Shown here: one piece after another, positions 54,865 through 63,285 of the stretch
How the letters are laid out: the number at the start of each line of letters is the position of its first letter
Numbering within the stretch: position 1 is the stretch's first letter
Source of the DNA: an uncultured Saprospirales bacterium
GTDB taxonomy: Bacteria; Bacteroidota; Bacteroidia; Chitinophagales; Saprospiraceae
Length of the DNA: 64,000 bases
NCBI GenBank assembly: GCA_937864265.1
Contig: CALMIR010000201.1
Location: 1-64,000 of the forward strand
Direction of reading: 5' to 3'
Notes under the pieces: model-generated
What the model saw: the letters and a program-made list of their open reading frames with translations, nothing else
What the model was told of the DNA's origin: nothing
Database searches by the model: none
Position numbers and translations under genes: made by a program

Positions 54865-56238
54865 ATGCTTATCCGATTTGTTCTTGAAAATGTACTGTCC
54901 TTTGGCGAGCGGAAAGAATTTAACATGCTGCCCTATACCCGCTTGAATACCCTGATGCACCATGTTTACCCTATCCAAGACATTGGCTTATTGAAAATGG
55001 CAGCCATATATGGCGCAAACGGTGCAGGAAAATCTAACTTGATCAAAGCCATCCATTTGCTAAAAAGGTTGGTGACCGATAGGGACTTGCCGATTAACCT
55101 GAAAGAAAGCCAGTTCAAATTTAACGAACAGCCCGACAAAAGTCAATTGCTGGCCATTGAGTTCTTGCAAGACAACAAAGTCTATTATTACGGTATCGAA
55201 TTAACCAGGGGGATTATATCGACGGAGGAGCTTTATGAGTCGGGGCTTGGCAAAAAACCGGATACCCTTCTTTTTGAACGAAAGACAGACTCTAACAAAA
55301 AAACGACGGCTCGTTTTATGGCTGAGTTTGAACAAGATGAAAAAAGTCAGCTTTTAAAACAAGTGCTGCTGGAGGAGTTTGTACAACCCGAAAAGCCCAT
55401 GTTTAAAATTCTAGCCAATAGAGATAACCGTTTTTTGAGTGAGGTAAAAAAGGCTTACCAATGGTTTGAGGATACTTTGCAGATCATCATGCCGGAGGCC
55501 AAGCCACCTGTATTAGCACATCATTTAGATCAGGATGCACAGTTTAAAAAATATGCGGAAGAACTGATGCGCTCTTTTTCTACTGGTATTGTCCACCTCG
55601 AAACAGAAAAAAAGGAGATTCGCGAATTCTTTGGGGAAGACGACAAAGAGGAAGCAGAACGTTTGAGCCGCTATGTGGATACCGCGCCAGGTCAAATGAT
55701 CAGTTTGCGTGCGGCTGGGCGCGATGAAAAAGTTATAGTAAAAGAAAACGACAAAGTATGGGTCAAAAGCTTAAAGCTGGCTCATATAAACGAAGGTGGG
55801 CAACCTGTTTGGTTCGACCTGGCAGAAGAATCTGATGGAACCATCCGCTTGCTAGATTTTGTACCTGCGCTGAAAGAAGTCATAGCCAGTCCCAAGGTAT
55901 TCCTCATTGACGAGATAGAACGGAGCATCCACCCGCTTTTGATTAAAGAGTTATTAAAAAAATTCTCGCTTGACCCTGCTACTCAGGGGCAACTCATATT
56001 TACTACCCATGAATCGAACTTGCTGGATCAGTCTATCTTCCGGCAGGATGAAACCTGGTTTGTGGAAAAGGATACTTATGGCTCCAGCGATTTATATACT
56101 TTAAGTGCTTTCAAAGAACATAAAACCATCGATATCCGCAAAGGATATTTGAGTGGGCGTTATGGTTCTATTCCTTTTTTAGCTAACCTGACCGATCTAA
56201 ACTGGCACGAGTATGTTGATTCAAAACAGGCTGTTTGA
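54865..56238 (+). CDS. RloA-like AAA ATPase, module 1
   Basis: 457 residues from the ATG at 54865; a GTG at 54838 overlaps the TATACTTG box and adds nine residues. Walker A is GANGAGKS (residues 50-57), Walker B is FLIDEIERSIHP, a His switch is in FTTHESNLLD. The C-terminus carries YLSGRYGSIPFL, a motif shared with module 2 (YLRGKYGAVPFL). The protein is of the AAA_15/RloA type. RloA and RloB genes are found beside restriction loci and are counted as candidate anti-phage pairs. The stop overlaps the start of the RloB gene by 26 nt, so expression is coupled. Confidence 0.85.
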   Translation: MLIRFVLENVLSFGERKEFNMLPYTRLNTLMHHVYPIQDIGLLKMAAIYGANGAGKSNLIKAIHLLKRLVTDRDLPINLKESQFKFNEQPDKSQLLAIEFLQDNKVYYYGIELTRGIISTEELYESGLGKKPDTLLFERKTDSNKKTTARFMAEFEQDEKSQLLKQVLLEEFVQPEKPMFKILANRDNRFLSEVKKAYQWFEDTLQIIMPEAKPPVLAHHLDQDAQFKKYAEELMRSFSTGIVHLETEKKEIREFFGEDDKEEAERLSRYVDTAPGQMISLRAAGRDEKVIVKENDKVWVKSLKLAHINEGGQPVWFDLAEESDGTIRLLDFVPALKEVIASPKVFLIDEIERSIHPLLIKELLKKFSLDPATQGQLIFTTHESNLLDQSIFRQDETWFVEKDTYGSSDLYTLSAFKEHKTIDIRKGYLSGRYGSIPFLANLTDLNWHEYVDSKQAV

Positions 56239-56890
56239 GAAGGAAGCGCCCGACCGCAATGCGTCATGCATTTACCTGTTTTGTGAGGGCATCAAGCGGG
56301 AACTTGAATATTTCCGTTTTTTCCAAAATAAAGACTCCAGACTGAAGGTGGAAGTCTATCCGTTCAGTCCAAATGAGGACAACTCTCCACGGGGACTTAT
56401 GGATATGGCTAAAAAATGCTTTTTCATCAGTGATGAAAACCTTTCTGTGAAGTATGAAATCCAGGAAGAAGATGAAGTGTGGATTGTCCTAGATAGTGAC
56501 CCGGACAAGTGGGACAGTAGAAGAACCCAAATAGAAGAGGTGAAAAAATTTTGTATGGAAAATAAAGGCTGGAATGTGGCAGAAAGCAACCCCTGTTTTG
56601 AAGTTTGGCTTTATTACCATCGGTCAAATGTAAAAGCAGAATTTGAAGGAGAGGGAAGTTGTAAAAACTGGAAGCAATTGGTTGACCAGGAGTTTAAGGG
56701 CGGTTTCGATAGCAGGAAGCATCCTATTAACATAGAAACAGCCACCAATAATGCGAAATTAAACTACGCAGTAGATGAGAACGAAAAACCACTTGTAGGT
56801 TCTACCGCCGTTTTTCGTCTCGGCCATAATCTGCTGAAGCTATTGAAACCCAAAATTGATAAGGCATTGAAAAAAATGCAAACCAGTTGA
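56213..56890 (+). CDS. RloB-like TOPRIM-type protein, module 1
   Basis: 225 residues. Conserved acidic sites are CEGIKRELEYF (E25, E30), VWIVLDSDPD (D94, D96), and ESNPCFEVWLYYH (E130, W132, H136). These match the RloB family, whose TOPRIM-like fold suggests a metal-dependent nuclease. The gene overlaps the ATPase by 26 nt. The 33-bp hairpin copy starts 22 nt after its stop, so the module ends here. Confidence 0.8.
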   Translation: MLIQNRLFEKEAPDRNASCIYLFCEGIKRELEYFRFFQNKDSRLKVEVYPFSPNEDNSPRGLMDMAKKCFFISDENLSVKYEIQEEDEVWIVLDSDPDKWDSRRTQIEEVKKFCMENKGWNVAESNPCFEVWLYYHRSNVKAEFEGEGSCKNWKQLVDQEFKGGFDSRKHPINIETATNNAKLNYAVDENEKPLVGSTAVFRLGHNLLKLLKPKIDKALKKMQTS

Positions 56891-56911
56891 TCTTGACAAG
56901 AGTAGGCTTTT

Positions 56912-56944
56912 ATGCCGGAGCCGCTGGTTTGCAGCGGCTCCGGG
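56912..56944 (+). repeat. Hairpin 2, identical 33-bp copy
   Basis: The same 33 bases as 54366-54398. It lacks the following T-run, so it is a weaker terminator here. The preceding 15 nt (GACAAGAGTAGGCTT, 56894-56908) also occur in each 257-bp unit at 7213-8241. Confidence 0.85.
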
Positions 56945-56955
56945 TTCCTAAAATA

Positions 56956-57132
56956 CTAAAAGTATAACTTCAGCTTTTGCCTAGAAGCATCATCGGAATA
57001 TAATATTTCGTTACTTTCGTAATTGATTTTCGGCTCGGCAGAAGGCGATAATTTAGAAATAATTATTATTGACTTTATATCATCTATATAGCTTTCATCT
57101 ACATAATCAACGTAGATACTAGACGTAGCCAT
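56956..57132 (-). CDS. Small acidic protein (58 aa) divergent from module 2 ATPase
   Basis: MATSSIYVDYVDESYIDDIK begins a 58-residue soluble, acidic, Tyr-rich product ending RQKLKLYF. It has no predicted helix in the membrane and no known domain. It is transcribed away from the second ATPase. A near-consensus CATTTTTG lies about 20-25 nt upstream on the minus strand. It might be a small regulator or antitoxin-like partner; that is inference from position alone. The rest of the gap 56891-57368 holds hairpin 2 and a TATTTTTG box at 57333-57340. Confidence 0.4.
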   Translation of the reverse strand: MATSSIYVDYVDESYIDDIKSIIIISKLSPSAEPKINYESNEILYSDDASRQKLKLYF

Positions 57133-57332
57133 GATTATGAGTTGTTAGCAAAAATGATGATTTTTTTTTCATAAATTCAAATTTTGGTTAAAGAATCAAT
57201 TCTTCCGGGCCTTAGCCCTTCTCATTTTAAAGCGCCAGTTCCCAAAACTTTCCTACGAAACTTCAGATCAAAAGTTTCAACCCCAATTGAAACAAAAAGC
57301 AAGTAAATAGCGTTATTCTGTAAAATAATGCG

Positions 57333-57340
57333 TATTTTTG
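57333..57340 (+). promoter_or_regulatory. TATTTTTG -7 box for module 2
   Basis: Exact TAnnTTTG match, 28 nt upstream of the ATG at 57369. No -33 match was found. Confidence 0.4.
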
Positions 57341-57368
57341 CAAATATCTCGCATTAAAATAACTTATT

Positions 57369-58682
57369 ATGCTAGTATTGTTTTCGGTTAAGAACTTTAA
57401 AACCTTCAAAGACAAAGCGGTTTTAAACTTGGTAGCATCCAATTATGAAAAAAGCGAAGACCTAGAAGGTGAGCCATTGCACACGGATAGCCAGTTCAAT
57501 CTAAAAATATTGAAAAGTGCCGTGGTATATGGCGCCAATGCCAGCGGCAAAACAAAACTGGTAGAGGCTCTTGGCTTTATGAAGCGGTTTGTACTGGACA
57601 ATCATAGTGTCAAAGGGCAACCCATTCCTGTAACCCCCTTCCGATTGAACACGGAAACAGAATCGGCACCATCTGAATTTGAAGTGGCATTCATACACAA
57701 TAAAGTCTTGTATCGCTATGGGTTTGAAGCTGACAGCGAGCGAATTTGCGCCGAATGGCTCTATTATCGCCCAAAAACCAAAGAAATTGAACTGTTTTAC
57801 AGAGAGCTTCAGGAGTTTGAAACCCATGCACGCAACTTTCCAAAGGGTAACCTCGTAATCAAACAAGAGTTGGTCGCAGAAAACGCATTGCTACTTGCCG
57901 TAGCCGCCCAATTCAACGACGACATTTGCAATCAGGTAATGGAATGGTTTGGAACACTCAAGGTTATATCGGGGGCAAATGAGGAGCGCTACAAGGCATA
58001 TACTATGAAACAAACGCAAATCCCTGATAGAAAAAGGAAAATACTGGAGTTATTGAATGCCGCTGATTTGGGCATCGAAGACGTTCAACTCAAGAAAATG
58101 AATGCGGATCAACTCCCTCCCGATTTACGCGACATCATCTTTCAAAAAATGGCCAATGCCGGGTCAGAAGCCATGAGCGGCGTAGAAACAACACATAAAA
58201 AAAGGGATAGCTCCGGCCAGTTTGTCGAGCATGTTCAATTCTCGATGGAGGAGGACGAATCTAATGGTACAGAAAAATTCTACATTTTAGCCGGACCAAT
58301 ACTTGATGTCTTAGAAAATGGCTACACCCTGGTGGTGGACGAACTGGATGCCAAACTCCATTCCAACTTGGTAGCGCGTCTGGTGTCCCTTTTTCATTCT
58401 AACGCATTGAATCCCAAGAATGCCCAACTCATTTTCAATACACACGATACCAATCTGCTCAGTGCCGATTTGTTCCGCAGAGATCAGATATGGTTTACGG
58501 AAAAAAACAGGTACGGCGAAGCGGAATTGTTTTCACTGGCCGATTTCAAATCAGCCGATGGGGTGAGAAAAAATGAAGCCTACGAGAAAAATTACTTGCG
58601 TGGCAAATATGGGGCAGTGCCTTTCCTCGGCTCTTTTAGATATCTCACAGAATTGGTTTCAAGCGATAATAGAATAGATTAA
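57369..58682 (+). CDS. RloA-like AAA ATPase, module 2
   Basis: 437 residues. Walker A is GANASGKT (residues 55-62) in an N-terminus of the form MLVLFSVKNFKTFKDKA. Walker B is LVVDELDAKLH and the His switch is in FNTHDTNLLS. The C-terminal YLRGKYGAVPF motif is shared with module 1. The two ATPases are clearly paralogous but diverged in the middle. The stop is 2 nt before the RloB start. Likely dimeric and ATP-driven; the trigger is unknown. Confidence 0.85.
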   Translation: MLVLFSVKNFKTFKDKAVLNLVASNYEKSEDLEGEPLHTDSQFNLKILKSAVVYGANASGKTKLVEALGFMKRFVLDNHSVKGQPIPVTPFRLNTETESAPSEFEVAFIHNKVLYRYGFEADSERICAEWLYYRPKTKEIELFYRELQEFETHARNFPKGNLVIKQELVAENALLLAVAAQFNDDICNQVMEWFGTLKVISGANEERYKAYTMKQTQIPDRKRKILELLNAADLGIEDVQLKKMNADQLPPDLRDIIFQKMANAGSEAMSGVETTHKKRDSSGQFVEHVQFSMEEDESNGTEKFYILAGPILDVLENGYTLVVDELDAKLHSNLVARLVSLFHSNALNPKNAQLIFNTHDTNLLSADLFRRDQIWFTEKNRYGEAELFSLADFKSADGVRKNEAYEKNYLRGKYGAVPFLGSFRYLTELVSSDNRID

Positions 58683-58684
58683 GT

Positions 58685-59347
58685 ATGGCTAAAAAAGGTA
58701 AAAAGCAGCAAAACCTAAATGACAGAAGGAAAGAGAAGAACTATAATTCAGAGGGAAAAGGAAAGATAAAGAGGAAAGAACCTTCTTTCTTAATCGTTTG
58801 TGGAGGTGTGAATACAGAGCCTTCTTACTTTGGTGGCTTTAGATTTGAGGCCTTCGGTTTCGGCTGCGATGCCCGTTCTGTGGTAACAGAGGCAGAGAAA
58901 AAGGCAAGGAAAGAGGAATACGACCAAATTTGGTGTGTTTTTGACAAAGACGACGATCCTCATTTCAACGAAGCCATAAAAGAAGCAGAAAAAAAAGGCT
59001 TTAAAGTCGCTTATTCCAATCAGGCTTTCGAATACTGGATCATTCTACACTTTGATGATCATCAAGGCGGGCCAATGCACCGCGATCAATACCATGATAA
59101 GGTAAACCAGTTATTGAAACCATACAATGTGGCTTATGACGGTAAAGGAAGCAAAAAAATCTCCGATCAGCTTTTTGAACTTCTTGATAGCAGGGATGAA
59201 AAAACAGGGAAAGAACGAATTCGGCTAGCTATTGAGCGCGCCAAACGCATCTACAACCGATACGACCATACCAATCCCTCAGCCGAAGAATCTTCCACCA
59301 CAGTTTTTGAACTTGTAGAAGAAATATTAAAGTTTCGAAAACCTTAG
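58685..59347 (+). CDS. RloB protein, module 2
   Basis: 220 residues with a very basic N-terminus (about residues 1-32, rich in Lys) that suits nucleic-acid binding. RloB motifs are GGVNTEPSYF (E45), VFDKDDDPHF (D87, D89) and SNQAFEYWIILHF (E116, W118, H122). The family is predicted to be a metal-dependent nuclease of TOPRIM type. It is translated with the upstream ATPase. It converges on the HMA gene 6 nt away. Confidence 0.85.
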   Translation: MAKKGKKQQNLNDRRKEKNYNSEGKGKIKRKEPSFLIVCGGVNTEPSYFGGFRFEAFGFGCDARSVVTEAEKKARKEEYDQIWCVFDKDDDPHFNEAIKEAEKKGFKVAYSNQAFEYWIILHFDDHQGGPMHRDQYHDKVNQLLKPYNVAYDGKGSKKISDQLFELLDSRDEKTGKERIRLAIERAKRIYNRYDHTNPSAEESSTTVFELVEEILKFRKP

Positions 59348-59353
59348 CCCTTT

Positions 59354-59551
59354 CTACCCAACCAGCCGATAATGCCCCACCGCATCCTGCAACACCGCTG
59401 TATCAATCGGTTCCTTCATTTTCACTACGGCCTGTCCGGGGTTCAAAGTCACTTCTACTGCCTCAACGCCTTCTACCGACTCTAGGGCAAATTTTACGCT
59501 GGCTACGCAGCCATTGCAGGTCATGCCCTGCACTTCAAACTGTTTTTCCAT
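59354..59551 (-). CDS. Heavy-metal-associated (HMA) domain protein
   Basis: 65 residues, one HMA ferredoxin-like domain with the metal-binding motif GMTCNGC (Cys 12 and 15). It resembles CopZ-type copper chaperones. No copper ATPase is adjacent. It converges with the rloB gene. Confidence 0.9.
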   Translation of the reverse strand: MEKQFEVQGMTCNGCVASVKFALESVEGVEAVEVTLNPGQAVVKMKEPIDTAVLQDAVGHYRLVG

Positions 59552-59831
59552 GGTTAGAAATCTTTTTAAAAAAATTTCCCTTTTTGTGAATCTATTTTGA
59601 AACAGCGACGTATAAAAAAAACATTAAACTGTTTTACCCATCAAATAGGCACATCAAGTATTTTGGCTTTGACCAAAGGTACTTGAACATTTCATTCCGT
59701 AAGTAGCCATTTCAGATCAAATATATATGCCTGCATTGCATAGTGAACAAATGCAAGGCAGATAAAGATGCAATAATCAAGGGGAAAATTAATCTGGGGA
59801 TTCCGAGCTTTCGGAGTCCTCTTTTTTTTCG

Positions 59832-59932
59832 TTTTTTGACAATTTTTGCGGTAAAAAGGCTTAGCTAAAATCATTGTTTGCCTGCTTTCCATTAAGGCTT
59901 TTGCTTCAAATCACAGGAATGGTCAAAGAACC
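59832..59932. repeat. About 100-bp element with TTTTTTGACAA-type ends
   Basis: The left end (59832 onward, TTTTTTGACAATTTTTGCGG) closely follows the left end at 17168 (TTCTTTGACAATCTTTGCGG). The right end is GGTCAAAGAACC. The gap 59552-59938 (387 bp) otherwise holds nothing I can support; a 66-codon frame at 59692-59892 is basic, has no gene-like features and overlaps this element. Confidence 0.6.
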
Positions 59933-59938
59933 TTTTTT

Positions 59939-60157
59939 TTAAGGCAATAGGCGAGCAAGATACCGAACCAACAGTACCCAAGGAATCGCATGCACAACAA
60001 AATCCACCCAATCGATCCAGCCCATATCCACCGCACCGCCTCTGATCCATTTAATTTTTCCCCATATATGCGGCTCTGGATAATACGGTGCCAAGCCAAG
60101 CGTCAGGCAAAGCGCCAGGATGATACGCCAGTCATTCAAGTATTGAGTCCCTTTCAT
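59939..60157 (-). CDS. Small conserved membrane protein
   Basis: 72 residues from the ATG at 60157. Two hydrophobic segments (residues 9-21, ILALCLTLGLAPY, and 51-66, VVHAIPWVLLVRYL) flank the PEPHIWGKIKWIRGGAVDM loop. This layout, with a P-H-I-x-GK motif, occurs in short Bacteroidota proteins sometimes labelled as RND transporter parts without evidence. Function unknown. A terminator lies upstream on the same strand. Confidence 0.6.
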   Translation of the reverse strand: MKGTQYLNDWRIILALCLTLGLAPYYPEPHIWGKIKWIRGGAVDMGWIDWVDFVVHAIPWVLLVRYLARLLP

Positions 60158-60249
60158 GGTTTTCGTTTTTGTCCTGTAAAAGTAGGAAATTATATCCTGC
60201 CCTGAAGCCGCAATTGATTTGTTGCTACACCTAAGGTTAGTGTTATGGC

Positions 60250-60281
60250 AAAAAAAATGCCCGGCGACAGGGCCAGGCATT
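60250..60281 (-). terminator. Rho-independent terminator
   Basis: On the minus strand a stem AATGCC...GGCATT, extended by a GGC/GCC part after one mismatch, is followed by a T-run of eight. It lies about 35 nt past the stop of the gene at 60316-60663 and ends that transcript. Confidence 0.85.
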
Positions 60282-60315
60282 GCGAAATTATTATGGCTAC
60301 AAATTTACATTCGGT

Positions 60316-60663
60316 CTAACTGGCCTCTGTGCGGAAAAGGAAGCTGATCTGGTAAATCGCTTCCAGAGAATACTCAATCGCCTTCAGGTTTATTTTTTTG
60401 TGATTGATGCTCTCGATGATCCATCCTTTCAGATAGCCATTATCTGTTTCCACCTGTGTGATTTCCAGATAGCCTTTCTCGTTGATGATGAATTGAACGT
60501 TAACCAACTCTACATCAATGCCATTTTTGATCAATTCGGGGCTTTGGATGAGCCGGGTAATTTCTTTGCGCAAATAATCGCTGATCGCTGTTGGACTGGC
60601 TAAAGCAGTGGTACCCACTAATAAGCAGATGACAAAAGCGAAGCTTAAACGAGCGTTTTTCAT
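60316..60663 (-). CDS. Small secreted protein of unknown function
   Basis: 115 residues from the ATG at 60663 with a signal peptide (cleavage after ALAS). The part VELVNVQFIINEKGYLEITQVET resembles TonB-C-like beta folds in short Bacteroidota secreted proteins, which have no assigned role. It is monocistronic with its own terminator. Confidence 0.6.
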   Translation of the reverse strand: MKNARLSFAFVICLLVGTTALASPTAISDYLRKEITRLIQSPELIKNGIDVELVNVQFIINEKGYLEITQVETDNGYLKGWIIESINHKKINLKAIEYSLEAIYQISFLFRTEAS

Positions 60664-60860
60664 AACAGTTACTTTTTTGTTTAACAATCGGGTTGTGAAT
60701 GATTTCTTGATCAAACATCAGCCAAATGCTGTGCCAAATATTATAAGTAACTGATTTTCAGAATCGAATCATTAAGCAGGCACTATTAAAACGGAATACA
60801 CCTGTTCAAGGCTGAACAGTAATTGTCCGTTTTTGAACAGGTTGGGTGCTATGTCTTGGT

Positions 60861-62081
60861 TTACTCTTCGCGCATCATAGGAGGTACACGTACGGCTCGC
60901 AAGGCAGGAGCTAAGGATGCCAGTAGGCCAATGAGCAATACCGTAAGAGCGACTACTATAAAATCTACCCCTCGCAAACTAATGGGATACGCTTCTACGA
61001 TAAAATTGCCGGGAACGGTTATCAAACCAACCGTTTTTTGCAAAATATACAGGGTGATGGCTATAATATACCCGATAAATAGCCCAATAGCACACAACAG
61101 TAAGCCTTCTGAAAGAAAAATATCGCGTACCGTGGTATTGAAAGCCCCCATGGCTTTAAGAATGGAAATGTCTTTCTGTTTTTCCAACACCATCATCCAC
61201 AAGGCGCCAATCATATTGAACAATACGATGATGAGCATAAGTCCTACTATGGCGTAACTCAGCCATTTTTCCACCTGCATGAGTCGAAAAAAAGCCTCTT
61301 CCTGCTTGTAGCGATCTTTTACTTCAAAGGAGTCTCCTAGAAGGTTTTGAATTTTTCCGATAGCAACCTCGGTAGAACTGCCTGCTTTTAATTTCACTTC
61401 TAAAGCGCTCAAGGCGTTTTCATAGCCTAGTATTTCCCGAACAAAATCGAGGGATGTCAGTACGTACTGATTATCGAAATCGGTTTGAATCACAAATGTT
61501 CCGCCTGGGTAGATAAACCGGCGCCGAAACGGCTGCTCCAAAGGATTGCGCGATTTTTCGCGCTTGGGCAGGTAAATCCCCATTTCCGAAAGGCGATCGC
61601 CTACATTAACGGCTAGCTTGTTGCGCATGCCCAAGCCAAGAACCGCTGTTTGCCTGGCACCGTCTTTAAAACCATATTGCCCTTCAAGTACCGTACTATC
61701 AATATTTACGACTTGTCGAAAATTTTCGTCCACGCCTTTTAAAATCCCGAAATCCTGGTTGTTTTTATATTCGAAAAAAGCGACTTCTTCCAGCGTTTGG
61801 GCGACGGCTTCTACTTCATCGATTGCCGCCAATTGGGTGATGATGGTAGAATCCAGTTCAAAAGTCTTTCCTTTTGTCGGCGTTACTTTAATATCTGGGT
61901 TGAAACTGCTGTACATTTCAGCAATTAAATCGTCGAAACCATTGAATACAGATAGGACTAAAATAAGGGCAGCAGAGCTAACAGCAATGCCCAACACCGA
62001 AATACCCGTAATAATATTGACGGCATTCGTGGTTTTTTTGGCAAATAAATACCTGCGGGCAATGCGAAGCGATAGTAGCAT
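60861..62081 (-). CDS. LolC/LolE-type ABC transporter permease
   Basis: 406 residues from the ATG at 62081. It starts with the typical MLLSLRIARRYLFAKKTTNAVNIIT-like helix region, followed by a periplasmic domain (about 50-270) and three C-terminal helices (about 275-400) with the FtsX-type KQKDISILKAMGA. LolC/E permeases extract outer-membrane lipoproteins with the ATPase LolD, which is not nearby. It is a paralogue of the permease at 12936-14243. The start 13 codons upstream is less likely. Confidence 0.85.
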   Translation of the reverse strand: MLLSLRIARRYLFAKKTTNAVNIITGISVLGIAVSSAALILVLSVFNGFDDLIAEMYSSFNPDIKVTPTKGKTFELDSTIITQLAAIDEVEAVAQTLEEVAFFEYKNNQDFGILKGVDENFRQVVNIDSTVLEGQYGFKDGARQTAVLGLGMRNKLAVNVGDRLSEMGIYLPKREKSRNPLEQPFRRRFIYPGGTFVIQTDFDNQYVLTSLDFVREILGYENALSALEVKLKAGSSTEVAIGKIQNLLGDSFEVKDRYKQEEAFFRLMQVEKWLSYAIVGLMLIIVLFNMIGALWMMVLEKQKDISILKAMGAFNTTVRDIFLSEGLLLCAIGLFIGYIIAITLYILQKTVGLITVPGNFIVEAYPISLRGVDFIVVALTVLLIGLLASLAPALRAVRVPPMMREE

Positions 62082-62136
62082 AATCTTGCTTTGTATGATT
62101 TCAAACCTTGTAATGTGCAAAAAACTACTGCCCGAT

Positions 62137-63270
62137 TTACAACCTCCGCTGCACAGCTTCCACCATCCCCTTTTTCCAAGTGTAAAAATCGCCTGCCAGA
62201 ATGTGCTTCCGGGCTTCTTTTACCAGCCAAAGGAAAAAGCTGAGGTTGTGCAAACTGGCAATTTGTGCGCCGAGCAACTCTTTGCTGTGAATCAAATGTC
62301 TCAAGTAGGCTTTCGAATAAAAGCGGCTTGTTTCACAAGGCCCCGTTTCGTCAATAGGCGAAAAATCGGACTTCCATTTTTGGTTTTTTATATTGATGAT
62401 GCCATTGGCGGTATAGAGCAATCCATGTCGGGCGTTGCGAGTCGGCAACACACAGTCGAACATATCTATACCCAGAGCAATGCATTCCAGTAAATTTTCA
62501 GGCGTTCCTACGCCCATCAGATAACGCACCCGCTCTTTGGGTAGTATTTGGCATACCAAATCGGTCATCTCGTACATATCCGCCGCCGGTTCCCCAACCG
62601 ACAAGCCACCGATAGCATTCGCCGGACGGTCAAAAGAGGCGATGTATTCCGCAGAGGCTACGCGCAAGTCTTTATAAGTACTGCCCTGAACAATGGGAAA
62701 GAGGCACTGGCCGTAGCCGTAGATCGGTGCTGTTTGGTCAAAATGCTGGATACAGCGCTTCAACCAACGATGGGTTAGTTCCATCGATTCCTTTGCGTAG
62801 CGATACTCGCATGGATAAGGGGTGCACTCGTCAAAAGCCATGATGATATCGGCGCCGATGATGCGTTGTACCTCAATCGCATATTCCGGGCTGAAAAAAT
62901 GTTTTGAGCCATCAATATGGGAGCGAAAGGTAACTCCTTCGTCCGTGATTTTTCTGTTGTGGCTCAGGGAATAAACCTGATAGCCGCCGCTGTCCGTCAA
63001 AATGGGTTTTGACCATCCATTAAACCGATGCAGGCCACCTGCTGCTTGAATGACTTCCACACCCGGCCTTAAATATAAATGGTACGTATTGCCTAAAATG
63101 ATTTGTGCCTGCACATCTTTTTCCAACTCCCTTTGGTGCACGCCCTTCACAGTACCCGCTGTTCCTACTGGCATAAATATGGGCGTTTCGATAGCGCCAT
63201 GATCTGTCTCGATAAGCCCCGCTCTTGCAGCGCTTTCCAAATCCTGATGTAAAAGGGTAAATTTAAACAT
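62137..63270 (-). CDS. tgt: tRNA-guanine transglycosylase
   Basis: 377 residues from the ATG at 63270. Motifs include the N-terminal TPIFMPVGTAGTVKGV, the substrate-site region MAFDECTPYP and GGLSVGEP. The usual zinc site, CxCxxC followed by a His, is only partly kept: the residues read GPCETS before RFYSKAYLRH, so one Cys remains where three are expected, and the distal His is in LHNLSFF. The enzyme exchanges guanine for preQ1 at tRNA position 34 in queuosine synthesis. It follows rodA closely on the same strand. Confidence 0.9.
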   Translation of the reverse strand: MFKFTLLHQDLESAARAGLIETDHGAIETPIFMPVGTAGTVKGVHQRELEKDVQAQIILGNTYHLYLRPGVEVIQAAGGLHRFNGWSKPILTDSGGYQVYSLSHNRKITDEGVTFRSHIDGSKHFFSPEYAIEVQRIIGADIIMAFDECTPYPCEYRYAKESMELTHRWLKRCIQHFDQTAPIYGYGQCLFPIVQGSTYKDLRVASAEYIASFDRPANAIGGLSVGEPAADMYEMTDLVCQILPKERVRYLMGVGTPENLLECIALGIDMFDCVLPTRNARHGLLYTANGIINIKNQKWKSDFSPIDETGPCETSRFYSKAYLRHLIHSKELLGAQIASLHNLSFFLWLVKEARKHILAGDFYTWKKGMVEAVQRRL

Positions 63271-63285
63271 AGACCTACGGCTCAA

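Noticed and set aside
54366..56944. Integrase-type att sites for the 33-bp pair
   Set aside because: The repeats are simple hairpins behind gene ends and there is no integrase or tRNA nearby; hairpin-mediated recombination or shared terminators explain them equally well.
59692..59892. 66-codon minus-strand frame
   Set aside because: It overlaps the TTTTTTGACAA element, is rich in Lys and shows no promoter, domain or conservation clue.
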